Notes: generated by a model from the sequence alone, not told the origin. 64,000 nucleotides of DNA from Flavobacterium sp. N2038 (GCF_025947185.1 NZ_CP110001.1:372001-436000), one strand, 5' to 3'. Shown: positions 17,769 through 28,090, counted from the first letter of the stretch. Translations and numbers: made by a program.

Positions 17769-19006
17769 ATGTCAGAACTATTATTATCACCAGAGCATCG
17801 CTATGCTAAAATAATTAAGGAGAGACTTAATGAGGACGGAAGTGAACTTTCGGTACTAAATTTAGGTCCTACACACCCGCTACTCACGGTATTTTTCAAA
17901 ACATCTTATTAATGGATGGAGAAAGAATTCTGGAAGCCGAACCAACTGTTGGTTACATCCACAGAGCTTTTGAAAAAATCGCTGAAAACCGTCCTTTTTA
18001 CCAAATTACGCCTCTTACAGACCGAATGAACTATTGCTCCTCTCCTATTAATAATATGGGCTGGTGGATGACTTTAGAAAAACTATTAGGTGTTGAAGTT
18101 CCAAAAAGAGCTCAATATTTAAGAGTCATTGTAATGGAATTGGCTCGTATTACAGATCACTTAATCTGTAACTCGATTCTTGGAGTAGATACTGGTGCAT
18201 ATACTGGTTTCTTATACGTTTTTCAATTTAGAGAAAAAGTTTACGAGATTTACGAAGAAATTTGTGGGGCTCGTTTGACTACAAATATGGGAAGAATTGG
18301 TGGTTTTGAAAGAGACTGGTCTCCGGAAGCTTTCAAAAAACTAGACACTTTCCTTGAAGAATTTCCTGTTGCTTGGCAAGAGTTCGTAAACTTATTTGAA
18401 AGAAATAGAATTTTCCTTGACAGAACTGTAAACGTAGGTGCAATCTCGGCAGAGAAAGCAATGGCTTACGGATTTACAGGTCCTAACTTGCGTGCTGCAG
18501 GAATTGATTATGATGTGCGTGTAGCACAACCTTACTCTTCTTACGAAGATTTTGATTTTAATGTTCCTGTTGGAAAATCAGGTGACACTTATGATCGTTT
18601 CTGTGTTCGTAATGCTGAAGTTTGGGAAAGTTTAAGCATTATTCGCCAGGCGTTAGAAAAAATGCCTCCAGGAAACGAATATCATGCAGAAGTTCCTGAT
18701 TATTACCTTCCTCCAAAAGAAGATGTTTACAATAATATGGAATCTCTAATCTACCACTTTAAAATTGTAATGGGAGAAGTTCCTGTTCCGGTTGCCGAAA
18801 TTTACCATCCTGTTGAAGGTGGAAACGGAGAGTTAGGTTTTTATTTAGTTACAGACGGAAGCAGAACGCCATATAGATTACATTTTAGAAGACCTTGCTT
18901 TATTTATTATCAGGCATATCCTGATATGATTAAAGGATCGTTGCTTTCTGATGCAATTGTAATTCTATCAAGTTTGAACGTAATTGCAGGAGAATTAGAT
19001 GCGTAA
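17769..19006 (+). pseudogene. nuoD: NADH-quinone oxidoreductase subunit D, one-base frameshift as assembled
   Basis: The 49-kDa-type subunit that forms the quinone site with NuoB. The ATG at 17769 starts MSELLLSPEHRYAKIIKERL and runs in frame to LNLGPTHP. It then shifts and stops at 17912, where another frame takes over with the correct continuation (HGIFQNILLMDGERILEAEP). The conserved family motif is GPTHPATHG; restoring one G between 17879 and 17880 (CCG-CT to CCGGCT) gives it exactly and yields about 412 residues, the normal length. Every other nuo gene is intact, so a sequencing or assembly deletion is more likely than a true mutation. If real, the strain would lack a working complex I. 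Confidence 0.9.
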
Positions 19007-19096
19007 AAAAATTTAGATTTTAGCCCCGATAGCTATTGGGAAAATTTAGATTAAAAAATTTGTGCCATTGCGCCTTTGTGGCAAAACAAGAATAAA

Positions 19097-19627
19097 ATGG
19101 AAAGAAAACATTACAAACAAGAAATAAATATGACAGAAGCATTGATGGCTCGCATCAATGAATTGATTAGTCATTATCCTGAAGGCAAACAAAAATCGGC
19201 TTTATTGCCTGTTTTGCATGAGGTTCAGGATGCTCACAATAACTGGTTAAGCATTGAATTGCAAGATAAAGTTGCCAAAATTCTTCAGATTAAGCCAATT
19301 GAGGTTTACGAAGTGGTTACTTTTTATACCATGTACAACCAAAAACCAATTGGAAAATACATGTTTGAGTTTTGCCAGACTTCTTGTTGTTGTTTAAATG
19401 GTGCCGAAAATTTAATGGATTATACTTCTGAAAAATTAGGCATTAAAATGGGCGAAACAACTCCAGATGGAATGTTTACCATTGCCGGTGTAGAATGTTT
19501 AGGTGCTTGCGGATACGCTCCGATGATGCAATTGGGAGATTTCTACAAAGAAAAATTGACAGAAGAGAAAATTGATCAGTTAATCGCTGATTGTAAAGAG
19601 GATAAAATAATATTACACGATAAATAA
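19097..19627 (+). CDS. nuoE: NADH-quinone oxidoreductase subunit E
   Basis: The 24-kDa-type subunit carrying a [2Fe-2S] cluster (N1a). Its ligands fit C-x4-C in FCQTSCCCLNG and C-x3-C in ECLGACGYAP. The stretch CQTSCCC has one cysteine more than the two C-x4-C ligands and the neighbouring cysteine need. 176 residues from ATG 19097; an in-frame TTG at 19076 is less likely. It is followed after 1 bp by nuoF. Confidence 0.95.
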   Translation: MERKHYKQEINMTEALMARINELISHYPEGKQKSALLPVLHEVQDAHNNWLSIELQDKVAKILQIKPIEVYEVVTFYTMYNQKPIGKYMFEFCQTSCCCLNGAENLMDYTSEKLGIKMGETTPDGMFTIAGVECLGACGYAPMMQLGDFYKEKLTEEKIDQLIADCKEDKIILHDK

Positions 19628-19628
19628 G

Positions 19629-20999
19629 ATGTCACAAAAAATATTATTAGATAAAATCAATATTCCTGGAATTAAAACCTATGAAGTATATCGCCAAAAT
19701 GGTGGTTATGCTTCTGTAGAAAAAGCTTTAAAAACACTTACACCGGATGAAGTTACTGAAGAAGTAAAAAAATCAGGTCTTCGTGGTCGTGGAGGTGCAG
19801 GTTTCCCTGCCGGAATGAAATGGAGCTTTATTGATAAAAAATCAGGAAAACCAAGACACTTAGTTTGTAACGCCGACGAATCTGAACCAGGGACTTTCAA
19901 AGATCGCTTTTTGATGGAATATATTCCTCACTTATTGATTGAAGGAATGATTACTTCAAGTTTTGCTTTGGGCGCCAACCTGTCGTATATCTACATTCGT
20001 GGTGAATATATGTGGGTTTTCAAAATCTTAGAAAGAGCAATCGCCGAAGCAAAAGCTGCCGGATGGTTAGGAAAAAATATATTAGGAACAGGTTATGATC
20101 TTGAACTTTACGTACACTGTGGAGCCGGAGCATATATCTGTGGAGAAGAAACTGCATTGATCGAATCGTTGGAAGGTAAAAGAGGAAATCCTCGTATTAA
20201 ACCACCTTTCCCTGCGGTTTCTGGTCTCTGGGCAAATCCAACAGTAGTAAATAATGTTGAAACTATTGCAACTGTGCCTTGGATCATCAACAACTCTGGT
20301 GATGACTATGCAAAAATTGGAATTGGTCGTTCTACAGGAACTAAATTAATTTCTGCTTCAGGACACATTAAAAATCCTGGTGTTTACGAAATTGAGTTAG
20401 GTTTAAGTGTTGACGAATTCATGAATTCTGATGAATATTTAGGAGGAATGTCTTCAAGCAGGCCTTTGAAAGCATTTGTACCGGGAGGTTCTTCTGTGCC
20501 AATTTTACCAGCTGAATTGATTTTTAAAACAGCAAACGGTGAAGATCGTTTAATGACTTACGAATCTTTAAGTGATGGTGGTTTTGCTACCGGATCAATG
20601 TTAGGATCGGGAGGATTTATCGTATATAATGACACTGCTTGTGTAGTAAGAAACACTTGGAACTTTGCTCGTTTCTACCACCACGAATCTTGCGGACAAT
20701 GTACACCTTGCCGCGAAGGAACAGGTTGGTTGGAAAAAATATTATGGAGAATCGAAAACGGTCAAGGCCGTGAAGAAGATATAGAATTACTTTGGAGCAT
20801 TCAGAGTAAAATTGAAGGAAACACAATTTGTCCGCTTGGTGACGCAGCTTCTTGGCCAGTGGCAGCAGCAATTCGTCACTTTAGAGATGAATTTGAATAT
20901 CACGTTCGTTTCCCTGAAAAGATTAAAAACAGAGATCACTTTGTTGCCGAGCCTTTCTCACAAGTTAAGCATTTGGTAGGCGGTAAAGTAATCGTATAA
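19629..20999 (+). CDS. nuoF: NADH-quinone oxidoreductase subunit F (NADH/FMN-binding)
   Basis: The 51-kDa-type subunit where NADH reduces FMN. Its 456 residues have the glycine-rich NADH site GLRGRGGAGFPAGMKW, the FMN site with CNADESEPGTFKDR, and the [4Fe-4S] N3 ligands in ESCGQCTPCREG and in NTICPLGD. The usual length and context make the call secure. Confidence 0.97.
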   Translation: MSQKILLDKINIPGIKTYEVYRQNGGYASVEKALKTLTPDEVTEEVKKSGLRGRGGAGFPAGMKWSFIDKKSGKPRHLVCNADESEPGTFKDRFLMEYIPHLLIEGMITSSFALGANLSYIYIRGEYMWVFKILERAIAEAKAAGWLGKNILGTGYDLELYVHCGAGAYICGEETALIESLEGKRGNPRIKPPFPAVSGLWANPTVVNNVETIATVPWIINNSGDDYAKIGIGRSTGTKLISASGHIKNPGVYEIELGLSVDEFMNSDEYLGGMSSSRPLKAFVPGGSSVPILPAELIFKTANGEDRLMTYESLSDGGFATGSMLGSGGFIVYNDTACVVRNTWNFARFYHHESCGQCTPCREGTGWLEKILWRIENGQGREEDIELLWSIQSKIEGNTICPLGDAASWPVAAAIRHFRDEFEYHVRFPEKIKNRDHFVAEPFSQVKHLVGGKVIV

Positions 21000-21091
21000 A
21001 AATAAAAAGCAGAAAGTTATAAAGTTCAAAAATGTTTAAAAGGACAGCAATTCTTTTCAATATTCCGACTTTCAACAAAAAAGTTTAAAAT

Positions 21092-21154
21092 AGTTTCAAG
21101 TTTCAAGTTATTATAGTTTCACGTTCAGCAACCTGAAACTTTAAACCTGAAACT
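21092..21154. repeat. Imperfect inverted repeat in the nuoF-nuoG gap
   Basis: AGTTTCAAGTTTCAAGTT (from 21092) is followed by two CCTGAAACT-type copies in the opposite sense (21131-21154). It is the same unit as in the sucA-sucB gap. The nuoF-nuoG gap is 173 bp, while most gaps in this operon are under 25 bp. Confidence 0.55.
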
Positions 21155-21172
21155 AAAAAAACAAAATAAGAG

Positions 21173-22204
21173 ATGAAAGTAACCATAGACGGTCAAAGTA
21201 TAGACGTAGAACCAGGAACAACGATCCTGCAGGCTGCACGTATGATTGGTGGAGATTTGGTACCGCCAGCCATGTGCTATTACTCAAAATTAAAAGGGAG
21301 CGGTGGAAAATGCCGTTGTTGTTTGGTTGAAGTTTCTAAAGGAAGTGAAGCTGACCCAAGACCAATGCCAAAATTAATGGCATCTTGTGTAACAGGATGT
21401 ATGGACGGAATGGAAGTAAACAGTAAATCTTCTGCCAGAGTTACGGAAGCTCGTAAGTCGGTAACAGAATTTTTATTGATCAACCATCCATTAGACTGCC
21501 CAATTTGTGATCAGGCTGGTGAATGTGATCTTCAAAACTTAAGTTTTGAGCACGGAAACCCTAAATCACGTTTTATTGAAGAAAAAAGAACATTTGAACC
21601 AGAAGATATTGGTCCAAATATTCAACTACATATGAACCGTTGTATCTTATGTCAAAGATGTGTACAAGTTGCAGATCAATTGACAGACAACAGAGTTCAC
21701 GGAGTATTAGACCGTGGTGATCACGCTAATATTTCAACCGGAATTTCTAAAGCAATCGACAATGAGTTTTCTGGAAACATGATCGATGTTTGTCCGGTTG
21801 GAGCTTTAACTGACAAAACTTTCCGTTTTAAATCAAGAGTTTGGTTTAACAAACCTTATAACGCACACAGAGAATGTACAACTCCTGGATGTTGTGGTAA
21901 AACAACCGTTTGGATGTTTGGTGGAGAAATTCAACGTGTAACAGGTCGTAAAGATGAGTATCATGAAGTGGAAGAATTCATCTGTAATTCTTGCCGTTTT
22001 GATCACAAAAACGTTAATGACTGGGTTATTGAAGGACCAAGAGAATTTGAAAAAGATTCTGTAATCAACCAAAACAATTACACTCAAAAATTAGAGAAAG
22101 TTGAAATCGATACGGAGAAGAATATTCTTTTAGGTAGAGATATTGACCGTAAAAAGATTAGTATGGCTTCAATTCCATTAAATGCTAATGATAAAAAATC
22201 TTAA
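21173..22204 (+). CDS. nuoG: NADH-quinone oxidoreductase subunit G, short form
   Basis: The 75-kDa-type electron-wiring subunit, here only 343 residues against 700-900 in E. coli-type NuoG. Retained are the N-terminal ferredoxin-like [2Fe-2S] domain (CYYSKLKGSGGKCRCC), the His-Cys3 cluster (HPLDCPICDQAGECDL), a [4Fe-4S] domain (CILCQRC and CPVGAL), and the start of the molybdopterin-type domain with a CTTPGCC...CNSC cluster. The large molybdopterin-oxidoreductase-like domain is missing. The gene ends cleanly 3 bp before nuoH, so this is a natural short form rather than a break. I recall similar short forms in other flavobacteria. Confidence 0.93.
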   Translation: MKVTIDGQSIDVEPGTTILQAARMIGGDLVPPAMCYYSKLKGSGGKCRCCLVEVSKGSEADPRPMPKLMASCVTGCMDGMEVNSKSSARVTEARKSVTEFLLINHPLDCPICDQAGECDLQNLSFEHGNPKSRFIEEKRTFEPEDIGPNIQLHMNRCILCQRCVQVADQLTDNRVHGVLDRGDHANISTGISKAIDNEFSGNMIDVCPVGALTDKTFRFKSRVWFNKPYNAHRECTTPGCCGKTTVWMFGGEIQRVTGRKDEYHEVEEFICNSCRFDHKNVNDWVIEGPREFEKDSVINQNNYTQKLEKVEIDTEKNILLGRDIDRKKISMASIPLNANDKKS

Positions 22205-22207
22205 GAA

Positions 22208-23260
22208 ATGGAAAGTGCATTTATTATAGAAAAAAGTGTTGTTATTGTTGTCGTTTTTGCGGTAACAATGATTATGGCAATGTATTCTACATGGGCAGAA
22301 CGTAAAGTTGCTGCTTTTCTTCAGGATCGTGTTGGGCCAAACCGTGCAGGTTGGGGAGGATTACTACAGCCACTTGCTGATGGTATGAAATTATTCTCGA
22401 AAGAAGAATTTTTTCCAAACACACCAAATAGATTTTTATTCGTTGTAGGTCCGGCAATTGCCATGAGTACAGCTTTGATGACAAGTGCTGTAATTCCGTG
22501 GGGAGATAAACTCCATCTTTTTGGAAGAGATATTTATCTTCAGGCAACTGACGTAAATATTGCTTTATTATACATTTTTGGAGTACTTTCTGTTGGAGTT
22601 TATGGCATCATGATTGGTGGATGGGCTTCTAACAATAAATTCTCACTAATGGGAGCTGTTCGTGCAGCTTCACAAATGGTTTCTTATGAAGTTGCAATGG
22701 GATTATCAATGATTGCACTATTGATGATGACAGGAACAATGAGTTTAAAAGAAATCTCCTTACAACAACAAGGAATGAACTGGAATGTTTTCTATCAACC
22801 AGTATCTTTCTTAATTTTCTTAATTTGTTCTTTTGCAGAAACTAACAGAACACCGTTTGACTTGGCAGAATGTGAAAACGAATTAATTGGAGGTTACCAC
22901 ACAGAATATTCGTCAATGAAAATGGGATTTTATTTATTTGCTGAATATGCAAGTATGTTTATCTCTGCTACTATTATTTCTGTATTATTCTTTGGAGGTT
23001 ACAACTATCCGGGAATGCAATGGATGGTAGAAAATGTTGGTGTTAATACTGCTAACTTATTAGGAATTGCAGTATTATTTGTAAAAATATGTTTCTTCAT
23101 ATTCTTTTACATGTGGGTACGTTGGACAATTCCAAGATTTAGATATGACCAATTAATGAACTTAGGCTGGAGAATTTTGATTCCGCTTTCGATTATCAAT
23201 ATTATGATTACGGGTGCCGTTATATTAAGACACGATATCGCAGCAGCTTTAGGATTCTAA
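22208..23260 (+). CDS. nuoH: NADH-quinone oxidoreductase subunit H
   Basis: A membrane subunit that helps form the quinone chamber with NuoB and NuoD. 350 residues with about eight helices. The conserved blocks are AERKVAAFLQDRVGPNRAG, QPLADGMKLFSKE, AETNRTPFDLAE, ECENELIGGYHTEYSSM, and WVRWTIPRFRYDQLM. The gap to nuoI is 83 bp. Confidence 0.97.
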   Translation: MESAFIIEKSVVIVVVFAVTMIMAMYSTWAERKVAAFLQDRVGPNRAGWGGLLQPLADGMKLFSKEEFFPNTPNRFLFVVGPAIAMSTALMTSAVIPWGDKLHLFGRDIYLQATDVNIALLYIFGVLSVGVYGIMIGGWASNNKFSLMGAVRAASQMVSYEVAMGLSMIALLMMTGTMSLKEISLQQQGMNWNVFYQPVSFLIFLICSFAETNRTPFDLAECENELIGGYHTEYSSMKMGFYLFAEYASMFISATIISVLFFGGYNYPGMQWMVENVGVNTANLLGIAVLFVKICFFIFFYMWVRWTIPRFRYDQLMNLGWRILIPLSIINIMITGAVILRHDIAAALGF

Positions 23261-23343
23261 AACTGTAATTAGCTTCAAATAAAAACAAAATAGATTTTGA
23301 ATTTGACTGTTCAAATTTTGAATCATAAATTATAATAGTAAAA

Positions 23344-23889
23344 ATGTCAATAGAAACTATATCATTATCGGGCAGAAAAAAAGTGGTCTCTAATAAAGAG
23401 ATGACTTTTATTGAGCGATTGTATCTTGTGGCGATTGTAAAAGGTTTGTTTATTACATTAAAACACCTTTTTAGAAAAAAAATTACGATTCATTATCCTG
23501 AACAGGTTCGTGAAATGAGTCCGGTTTATCGTGGTCAGCATATGCTGAAACGTGATGAGCAAGGTCGTGAAAATTGTACTGCCTGCGGATTATGTGCTTT
23601 GTCTTGTCCTGCAGAAGCAATCACAATGAAAGCAGCAGAACGTAAAGCAGACGAAAAACATTTATACAGAGAAGAAAAGTATGCTGAAATCTATGAGATC
23701 AATATGCTGCGTTGTATTTTCTGTGGTTTGTGTGAAGAAGCTTGTCCAAAAGATGCAATCTACCTGACACAATCTAAAGTTCTTGTTCCGTCAAGTTATG
23801 AAAGAGAAGATTTCATTTTTGGAAAAGACAAATTAGTGATGCCTTTAGAAATGGCAATCAAAAATGCTCAACTTAATAATGCTAACTAA
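23344..23889 (+). CDS. nuoI: NADH-quinone oxidoreductase subunit I
   Basis: The 23-kDa-type subunit with two [4Fe-4S] clusters (N6a, N6b) between NuoG and NuoB. The two ferredoxin motifs are CTACGLCALSCP and CIFCGLCEEACP. 181 residues. It abuts nuoJ with no gap. Confidence 0.97.
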   Translation: MSIETISLSGRKKVVSNKEMTFIERLYLVAIVKGLFITLKHLFRKKITIHYPEQVREMSPVYRGQHMLKRDEQGRENCTACGLCALSCPAEAITMKAAERKADEKHLYREEKYAEIYEINMLRCIFCGLCEEACPKDAIYLTQSKVLVPSSYEREDFIFGKDKLVMPLEMAIKNAQLNNAN

Positions 23890-24429
23890 ATGATACATAT
23901 TCCTGATTTTGCACACGCAACAACTGTACAAGTTATATTTTGTTTCTTAGCGTTTATTACGGTAATTACCGCTTTCCTTACTATTTTCAGCAGAAATCCA
24001 ATTCACAGTGCTATCTATTTAGTAATTTGTTTCTTTTCAATTGCTGGTCATTATTTACTATTGAATTCACAATTTTTAGCTATTGTACATATAATAGTCT
24101 ATTCCGGAGCGATTATGATTTTGTTCCTGTTTACGATTATGTTAATGAATCTGAATGAACAAAAAGATGTGCATCGACCTCGAATCACCCGATTAGGTGC
24201 TATTGTTTCTTTTTGTTTGATTTGCATTGTTTTAATTGCAATTTTCATCAACTCTAAACCAATCGTTGGCGAATACGATTCAACAGGAGAAGATTTCCAA
24301 TCTATTAAAGTTTTAGGTAAAATATTATTGAACGAATATATGGTACCATTTGAATTTGCTTCGATCTTACTTTTGGTTGCAATGATTGGAACTGTATTAT
24401 TGTCTAAAAAAGAAAAATTAAATAAATAA
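23890..24429 (+). CDS. nuoJ: NADH-quinone oxidoreductase subunit J
   Basis: A membrane subunit of 179 residues with five predicted helices. The conserved segments are [24 protein letters not shown] and [20 protein letters not shown], the pi-bulge helix of NuoJ. Its stop codon overlaps the nuoK start by one base. Confidence 0.95.
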   Translation: MIHIPDFAHATTVQVIFCFLAFITVITAFLTIFSRNPIHSAIYLVICFFSIAGHYLLLNSQFLAIVHIIVYSGAIMILFLFTIMLMNLNEQKDVHRPRITRLGAIVSFCLICIVLIAIFINSKPIVGEYDSTGEDFQSIKVLGKILLNEYMVPFEFASILLLVAMIGTVLLSKKEKLNK

Positions 24430-24749
24430 TGGGTAATATATTAAATCAAATAGGTATTGAAAATTACATCTTTTTAAGTGTTGTACTTTTTTGTATTGGT
24501 GTTTTTGGTGTATTGTACAGACGAAATGCTATTATCGTTTTTATGTCGATCGAAATCATGCTGAATGCAGTAAACCTTTTATTTGTGGCTTTCTCAACGT
24601 ATCATCAAGATGCACAGGGACAAGTTTTTGTATTCTTTTCGATGGCAGTTGCCGCTGCAGAAGTTGCAGTAGGTTTGGCTATTTTAGTTTCTATTTTTAG
24701 AAATATTGGCTCAATTAGCATCGATAATTTAAAAAATTTAAAAGGATAA
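24429..24749 (+). CDS. nuoK: NADH-quinone oxidoreductase subunit K
   Basis: A 106-residue subunit with three helices (4L type). [30 protein letters not shown] includes the conserved membrane glutamate. The C-terminus has [18 protein letters not shown] with the second glutamate. Translation is coupled to nuoJ by a TAATG overlap. Confidence 0.96.
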   Translation: MGNILNQIGIENYIFLSVVLFCIGVFGVLYRRNAIIVFMSIEIMLNAVNLLFVAFSTYHQDAQGQVFVFFSMAVAAAEVAVGLAILVSIFRNIGSISIDNLKNLKG

Positions 24750-24756
24750 AATAGAA

Positions 24757-26640
24757 ATGGATACCAATTTAGCTTTAGTTTTAGTTTTAGCTCCTTTTTT
24801 AGGGTTTTTAATCAATGTTTTCTTTGGGAAAAGCTTAGGAAAAACAGTTTCCGGATTTATCGGAACAGTTGCTGTAGCCGTTTCCTTTGTAGTTACTCTT
24901 GTTCTTTTTAATCAAATAACATCTACAGGAAAAGCAATTCAGGTTACTTTATTTGACTGGATTCAAATCAGCAATCTAAAAATCAATCTAGGATTTTTAT
25001 TAGATCAATTATCTGTTCTTTGGTTATTATTCGTAACCGGAATTGGGTCTTTGATTCACTTATACTCTATCAGTTACATGCACGATGATGAGAATATGCA
25101 CAAATTTTTTGCCTATTTAAATCTGTTCGTATTCTTTATGATTACGCTTGTAATTGGCAGTAACTTATTAGTACTTTTCATTGGATGGGAAGGCGTTGGA
25201 CTTTGTTCTTACTTATTAATTGGATTCTGGCATAAAAACCAGGATTACAATGATGCTGCAAAAAAAGCTTTCATCATGAACAGAATTGGAGATTTAGGTC
25301 TTTTAATTGGTATGTTCATTATTGGTTCGATGTTTTCAACATTAGATTATGCATCTTTAAAAACTGCAATTGCAGGAGCTTCAAATTTAAATTTACCTTT
25401 ACTTTCATTAGCAGCTTTATGCTTGTTTATTGGAGCTTGTGGTAAATCAGCTCAAATTCCGTTGTATACCTGGTTGCCAGATGCGATGGCCGGACCAACT
25501 CCGGTTTCTGCTTTGATCCACGCAGCTACAATGGTAACTGCAGGTATCTTTATGGTAACAAGATTAAATTTTGTTTTTGACCTTACACCAGATGTTCAAA
25601 CTGTAATCGCTGTTATTGGAGCAATCACTTCATTAGTAGCTGCTACAATTGGTTTGGTTCAAAACGATATCAAAAAAGTATTGGCTTATTCTACAGTTTC
25701 ACAATTAGGATTAATGTTCTTAGCATTAGGATTTGGTGCTTATGAAGTAGCTGTTTTTCACGTAATCACTCATGCATTCTTTAAAGCTTGTTTATTCTTA
25801 GGTTCCGGATCAGTTATCCATGGATTACACGGAGAACAGGATATGCGTAATATGGGCGGATTGCGTAAAGCAATGCCAATTACTTTCTGGACGATGTTAA
25901 TTTCTTCATTAGCTATTTCCGGAGTTCCGTTTTTCTCAGGTTTCTTTTCTAAAGATGAAATCTTAATGACCGCTTTCCACCATAGTATTCCTTTATATGT
26001 TGTGGGATCTATTGCTTCAATCATGACAGCTTTCTATATGTTCAGATTAATGTTCTTGACTTTCTTTAAAGAATTTAGAGGAACAGAAGAACAAAAACAT
26101 CATTTACACGAAAGTGGTTCATTAATTACTATTCCGCTTATCATTTTAGCAATTTTAGCAACCTTTGGCGGATTAATCAGTTTACCAGGAAACAGCTGGT
26201 TAAATGAATATCTTGCTCCTCTTTTCACAAAAGCAGCTGGTGAAGAACACCATTTAGGAACAACGGAATATACTTTAATGGGAGTTGCTGTATTAGGCGG
26301 TTTATTAGGAATCTTTATTGCTTACGTAAAATACTTTAAACAAGATAATGTTCCTGAAGCTGACGAAAACATTACAGGTTTGACAAAAGTTTTATATAAC
26401 AAATATTATGTTGACGAAATCTACGATGCAATCTTTGTACGTTCTGTAAACGGATTATCAAGATTCTTTAGAGATTATATTGAAACTGGTTTATCTGCCG
26501 TTGTTTTCGGATTAGGTAAAGCAGCGAATGAATTAGCATTCCAAGGAAAAAAATTACAAACAGGAAGTATCGGATTATATCTTTTTGCTTTCGTGTTAGG
26601 TCTTTGTGCCATTGTATCTTATATATTTTTAGCTCAATAA
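24757..26640 (+). CDS. nuoL: NADH-quinone oxidoreductase subunit L
   Basis: The distal antiporter-like proton-pumping subunit, 627 residues. Conserved features are YMHDDENMHKFFAYLNLF, the EGVGLCSYLLIGFW helix with its key Glu, TWLPDAMAGPTPVSALIHAATMV, and HAFFKACLFLGSGSVIH. A long C-terminal lateral-helix region follows residue 480. Confidence 0.97.
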   Translation: MDTNLALVLVLAPFLGFLINVFFGKSLGKTVSGFIGTVAVAVSFVVTLVLFNQITSTGKAIQVTLFDWIQISNLKINLGFLLDQLSVLWLLFVTGIGSLIHLYSISYMHDDENMHKFFAYLNLFVFFMITLVIGSNLLVLFIGWEGVGLCSYLLIGFWHKNQDYNDAAKKAFIMNRIGDLGLLIGMFIIGSMFSTLDYASLKTAIAGASNLNLPLLSLAALCLFIGACGKSAQIPLYTWLPDAMAGPTPVSALIHAATMVTAGIFMVTRLNFVFDLTPDVQTVIAVIGAITSLVAATIGLVQNDIKKVLAYSTVSQLGLMFLALGFGAYEVAVFHVITHAFFKACLFLGSGSVIHGLHGEQDMRNMGGLRKAMPITFWTMLISSLAISGVPFFSGFFSKDEILMTAFHHSIPLYVVGSIASIMTAFYMFRLMFLTFFKEFRGTEEQKHHLHESGSLITIPLIILAILATFGGLISLPGNSWLNEYLAPLFTKAAGEEHHLGTTEYTLMGVAVLGGLLGIFIAYVKYFKQDNVPEADENITGLTKVLYNKYYVDEIYDAIFVRSVNGLSRFFRDYIETGLSAVVFGLGKAANELAFQGKKLQTGSIGLYLFAFVLGLCAIVSYIFLAQ

Positions 26641-26650
26641 TTTTATAACT

Positions 26651-28090
26651 ATGAACGTTTCTCTTATATTAATTATTCTTTTAGTTGGTGCATTTGTCAC
26701 TTATTTTGCTGGTGACAAACTCGCTTCAAAAGTAGCTTTGTTCTTTAGTTTGGCAGCTTTGGGCTGTTCGGTTGTATTGTTAAATCATTTTAATGCTGGT
26801 GAAAACATCAGTCTTATCAATGCGTGGATCACACAACCTAAAATTTCATTTGCGCTAAATGCTGATGGATTAGCGCTTGCAATGCTTTTGTTGACTACGG
26901 CTCTGACTCCAATTATTATCTTCTCTTCTTTTGGGAATGAATATAAAAATTCAAAAGCTTTTTATGCTTTAATATTATTCATGGCGTTTGCAATGACAGG
27001 AACTTTCTTGGCAGCGGATGGTCTTTTATACTATATTTTCTGGGAATTAGCCCTTATACCTATTTACTTTATTGCTCTTATTTGGGGTAATGGCGATGCC
27101 GAAGAAAGAAGAAAAGCAGTGGTTAAATTCTTTATTTACACACTTGCAGGTTCTTTATTCATGTTAACTGCTTTTATCTATTTATACCAAAAAGCAGGCA
27201 GCTTCTTAATCGAAGATTTATATAAAGTAGAATTATCTGCTTGCGAACAATTCTGGATTTTCCTGGCATTCTTCTTAGCTTATGCTATCAAAATTCCAAT
27301 TATTCCTTTCCATACATGGCAGGCAAATGTGTACCAAAAAGCTCCAACAGTTGGAACAATGCTTTTATCCGGTATCATGTTAAAAATGGGATTATATAGT
27401 GTTATTCGTTGGCAATTACCAATTGCTCCACTTGCAGCAAAAGAATACATGAACATTTTTATTGCTTTAGGAATTGCCGGAGTAATCTACGGATCAATTG
27501 TAGCTTTAAGACAAAAAGATTTAAAGAAATTACTAGCTTATTCTTCTCTTGCTCACGTTGGATTAATTGCTGCAGGAACTTATACATTGACAATTGATGG
27601 TTTCCGCGGAGCAGTTTTACAAATGATCGCTCACGGTTTTGTAGTTGTTGGATTGTTTTATGCTGCAGAAATTATCTACAGAAGATTTGAAACAAGAAAT
27701 ATTGCTGAATTAGGCGGAATCCGTACTCAATCACCAAAATTTACTTCAATGTTTCTAATCTTGGTTTTAGCATCTGTTGCTTTGCCAACTACTTTTAATT
27801 TTGTTGGAGAATTTACTGTTTTATATAGCCTTTCTCAAATAAATATCTGGTTCGCTGTTTTAGGTGGAACAACTATTATTTTAGGAGCATATTATATGTT
27901 GAAGATGTTTCAAAATGTAATGTTGGGTGAAACTAATTCAAAAATCTTTGCAGACGTTTCTGTTAACGAGGGAATTTCATTAGTCGCAATTATTGCTGTT
28001 TTGATTTTCTTTGGATTCTATCCAAAACCTATTACAGATTTGATTACACCAAGTTTAGAAACGATTTTAAACGTTATCAATAAAAACTAA
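26651..28090 (+). CDS. nuoM: NADH-quinone oxidoreductase subunit M
   Basis: An antiporter-like proton-pumping subunit, 479 residues. Signatures are FWELALIPIYFIALIWG, IPIIPFHTWQANVYQKAPT, and LAYSSLAHVGLIAAG. It follows nuoL by 10 bp. The gap to nuoN is 135 bp of AT-rich sequence without clear signals apart from ATTTTAG/GATTTTAG-type fragments. Confidence 0.96.
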   Translation: MNVSLILIILLVGAFVTYFAGDKLASKVALFFSLAALGCSVVLLNHFNAGENISLINAWITQPKISFALNADGLALAMLLLTTALTPIIIFSSFGNEYKNSKAFYALILFMAFAMTGTFLAADGLLYYIFWELALIPIYFIALIWGNGDAEERRKAVVKFFIYTLAGSLFMLTAFIYLYQKAGSFLIEDLYKVELSACEQFWIFLAFFLAYAIKIPIIPFHTWQANVYQKAPTVGTMLLSGIMLKMGLYSVIRWQLPIAPLAAKEYMNIFIALGIAGVIYGSIVALRQKDLKKLLAYSSLAHVGLIAAGTYTLTIDGFRGAVLQMIAHGFVVVGLFYAAEIIYRRFETRNIAELGGIRTQSPKFTSMFLILVLASVALPTTFNFVGEFTVLYSLSQINIWFAVLGGTTIILGAYYMLKMFQNVMLGETNSKIFADVSVNEGISLVAIIAVLIFFGFYPKPITDLITPSLETILNVINKN

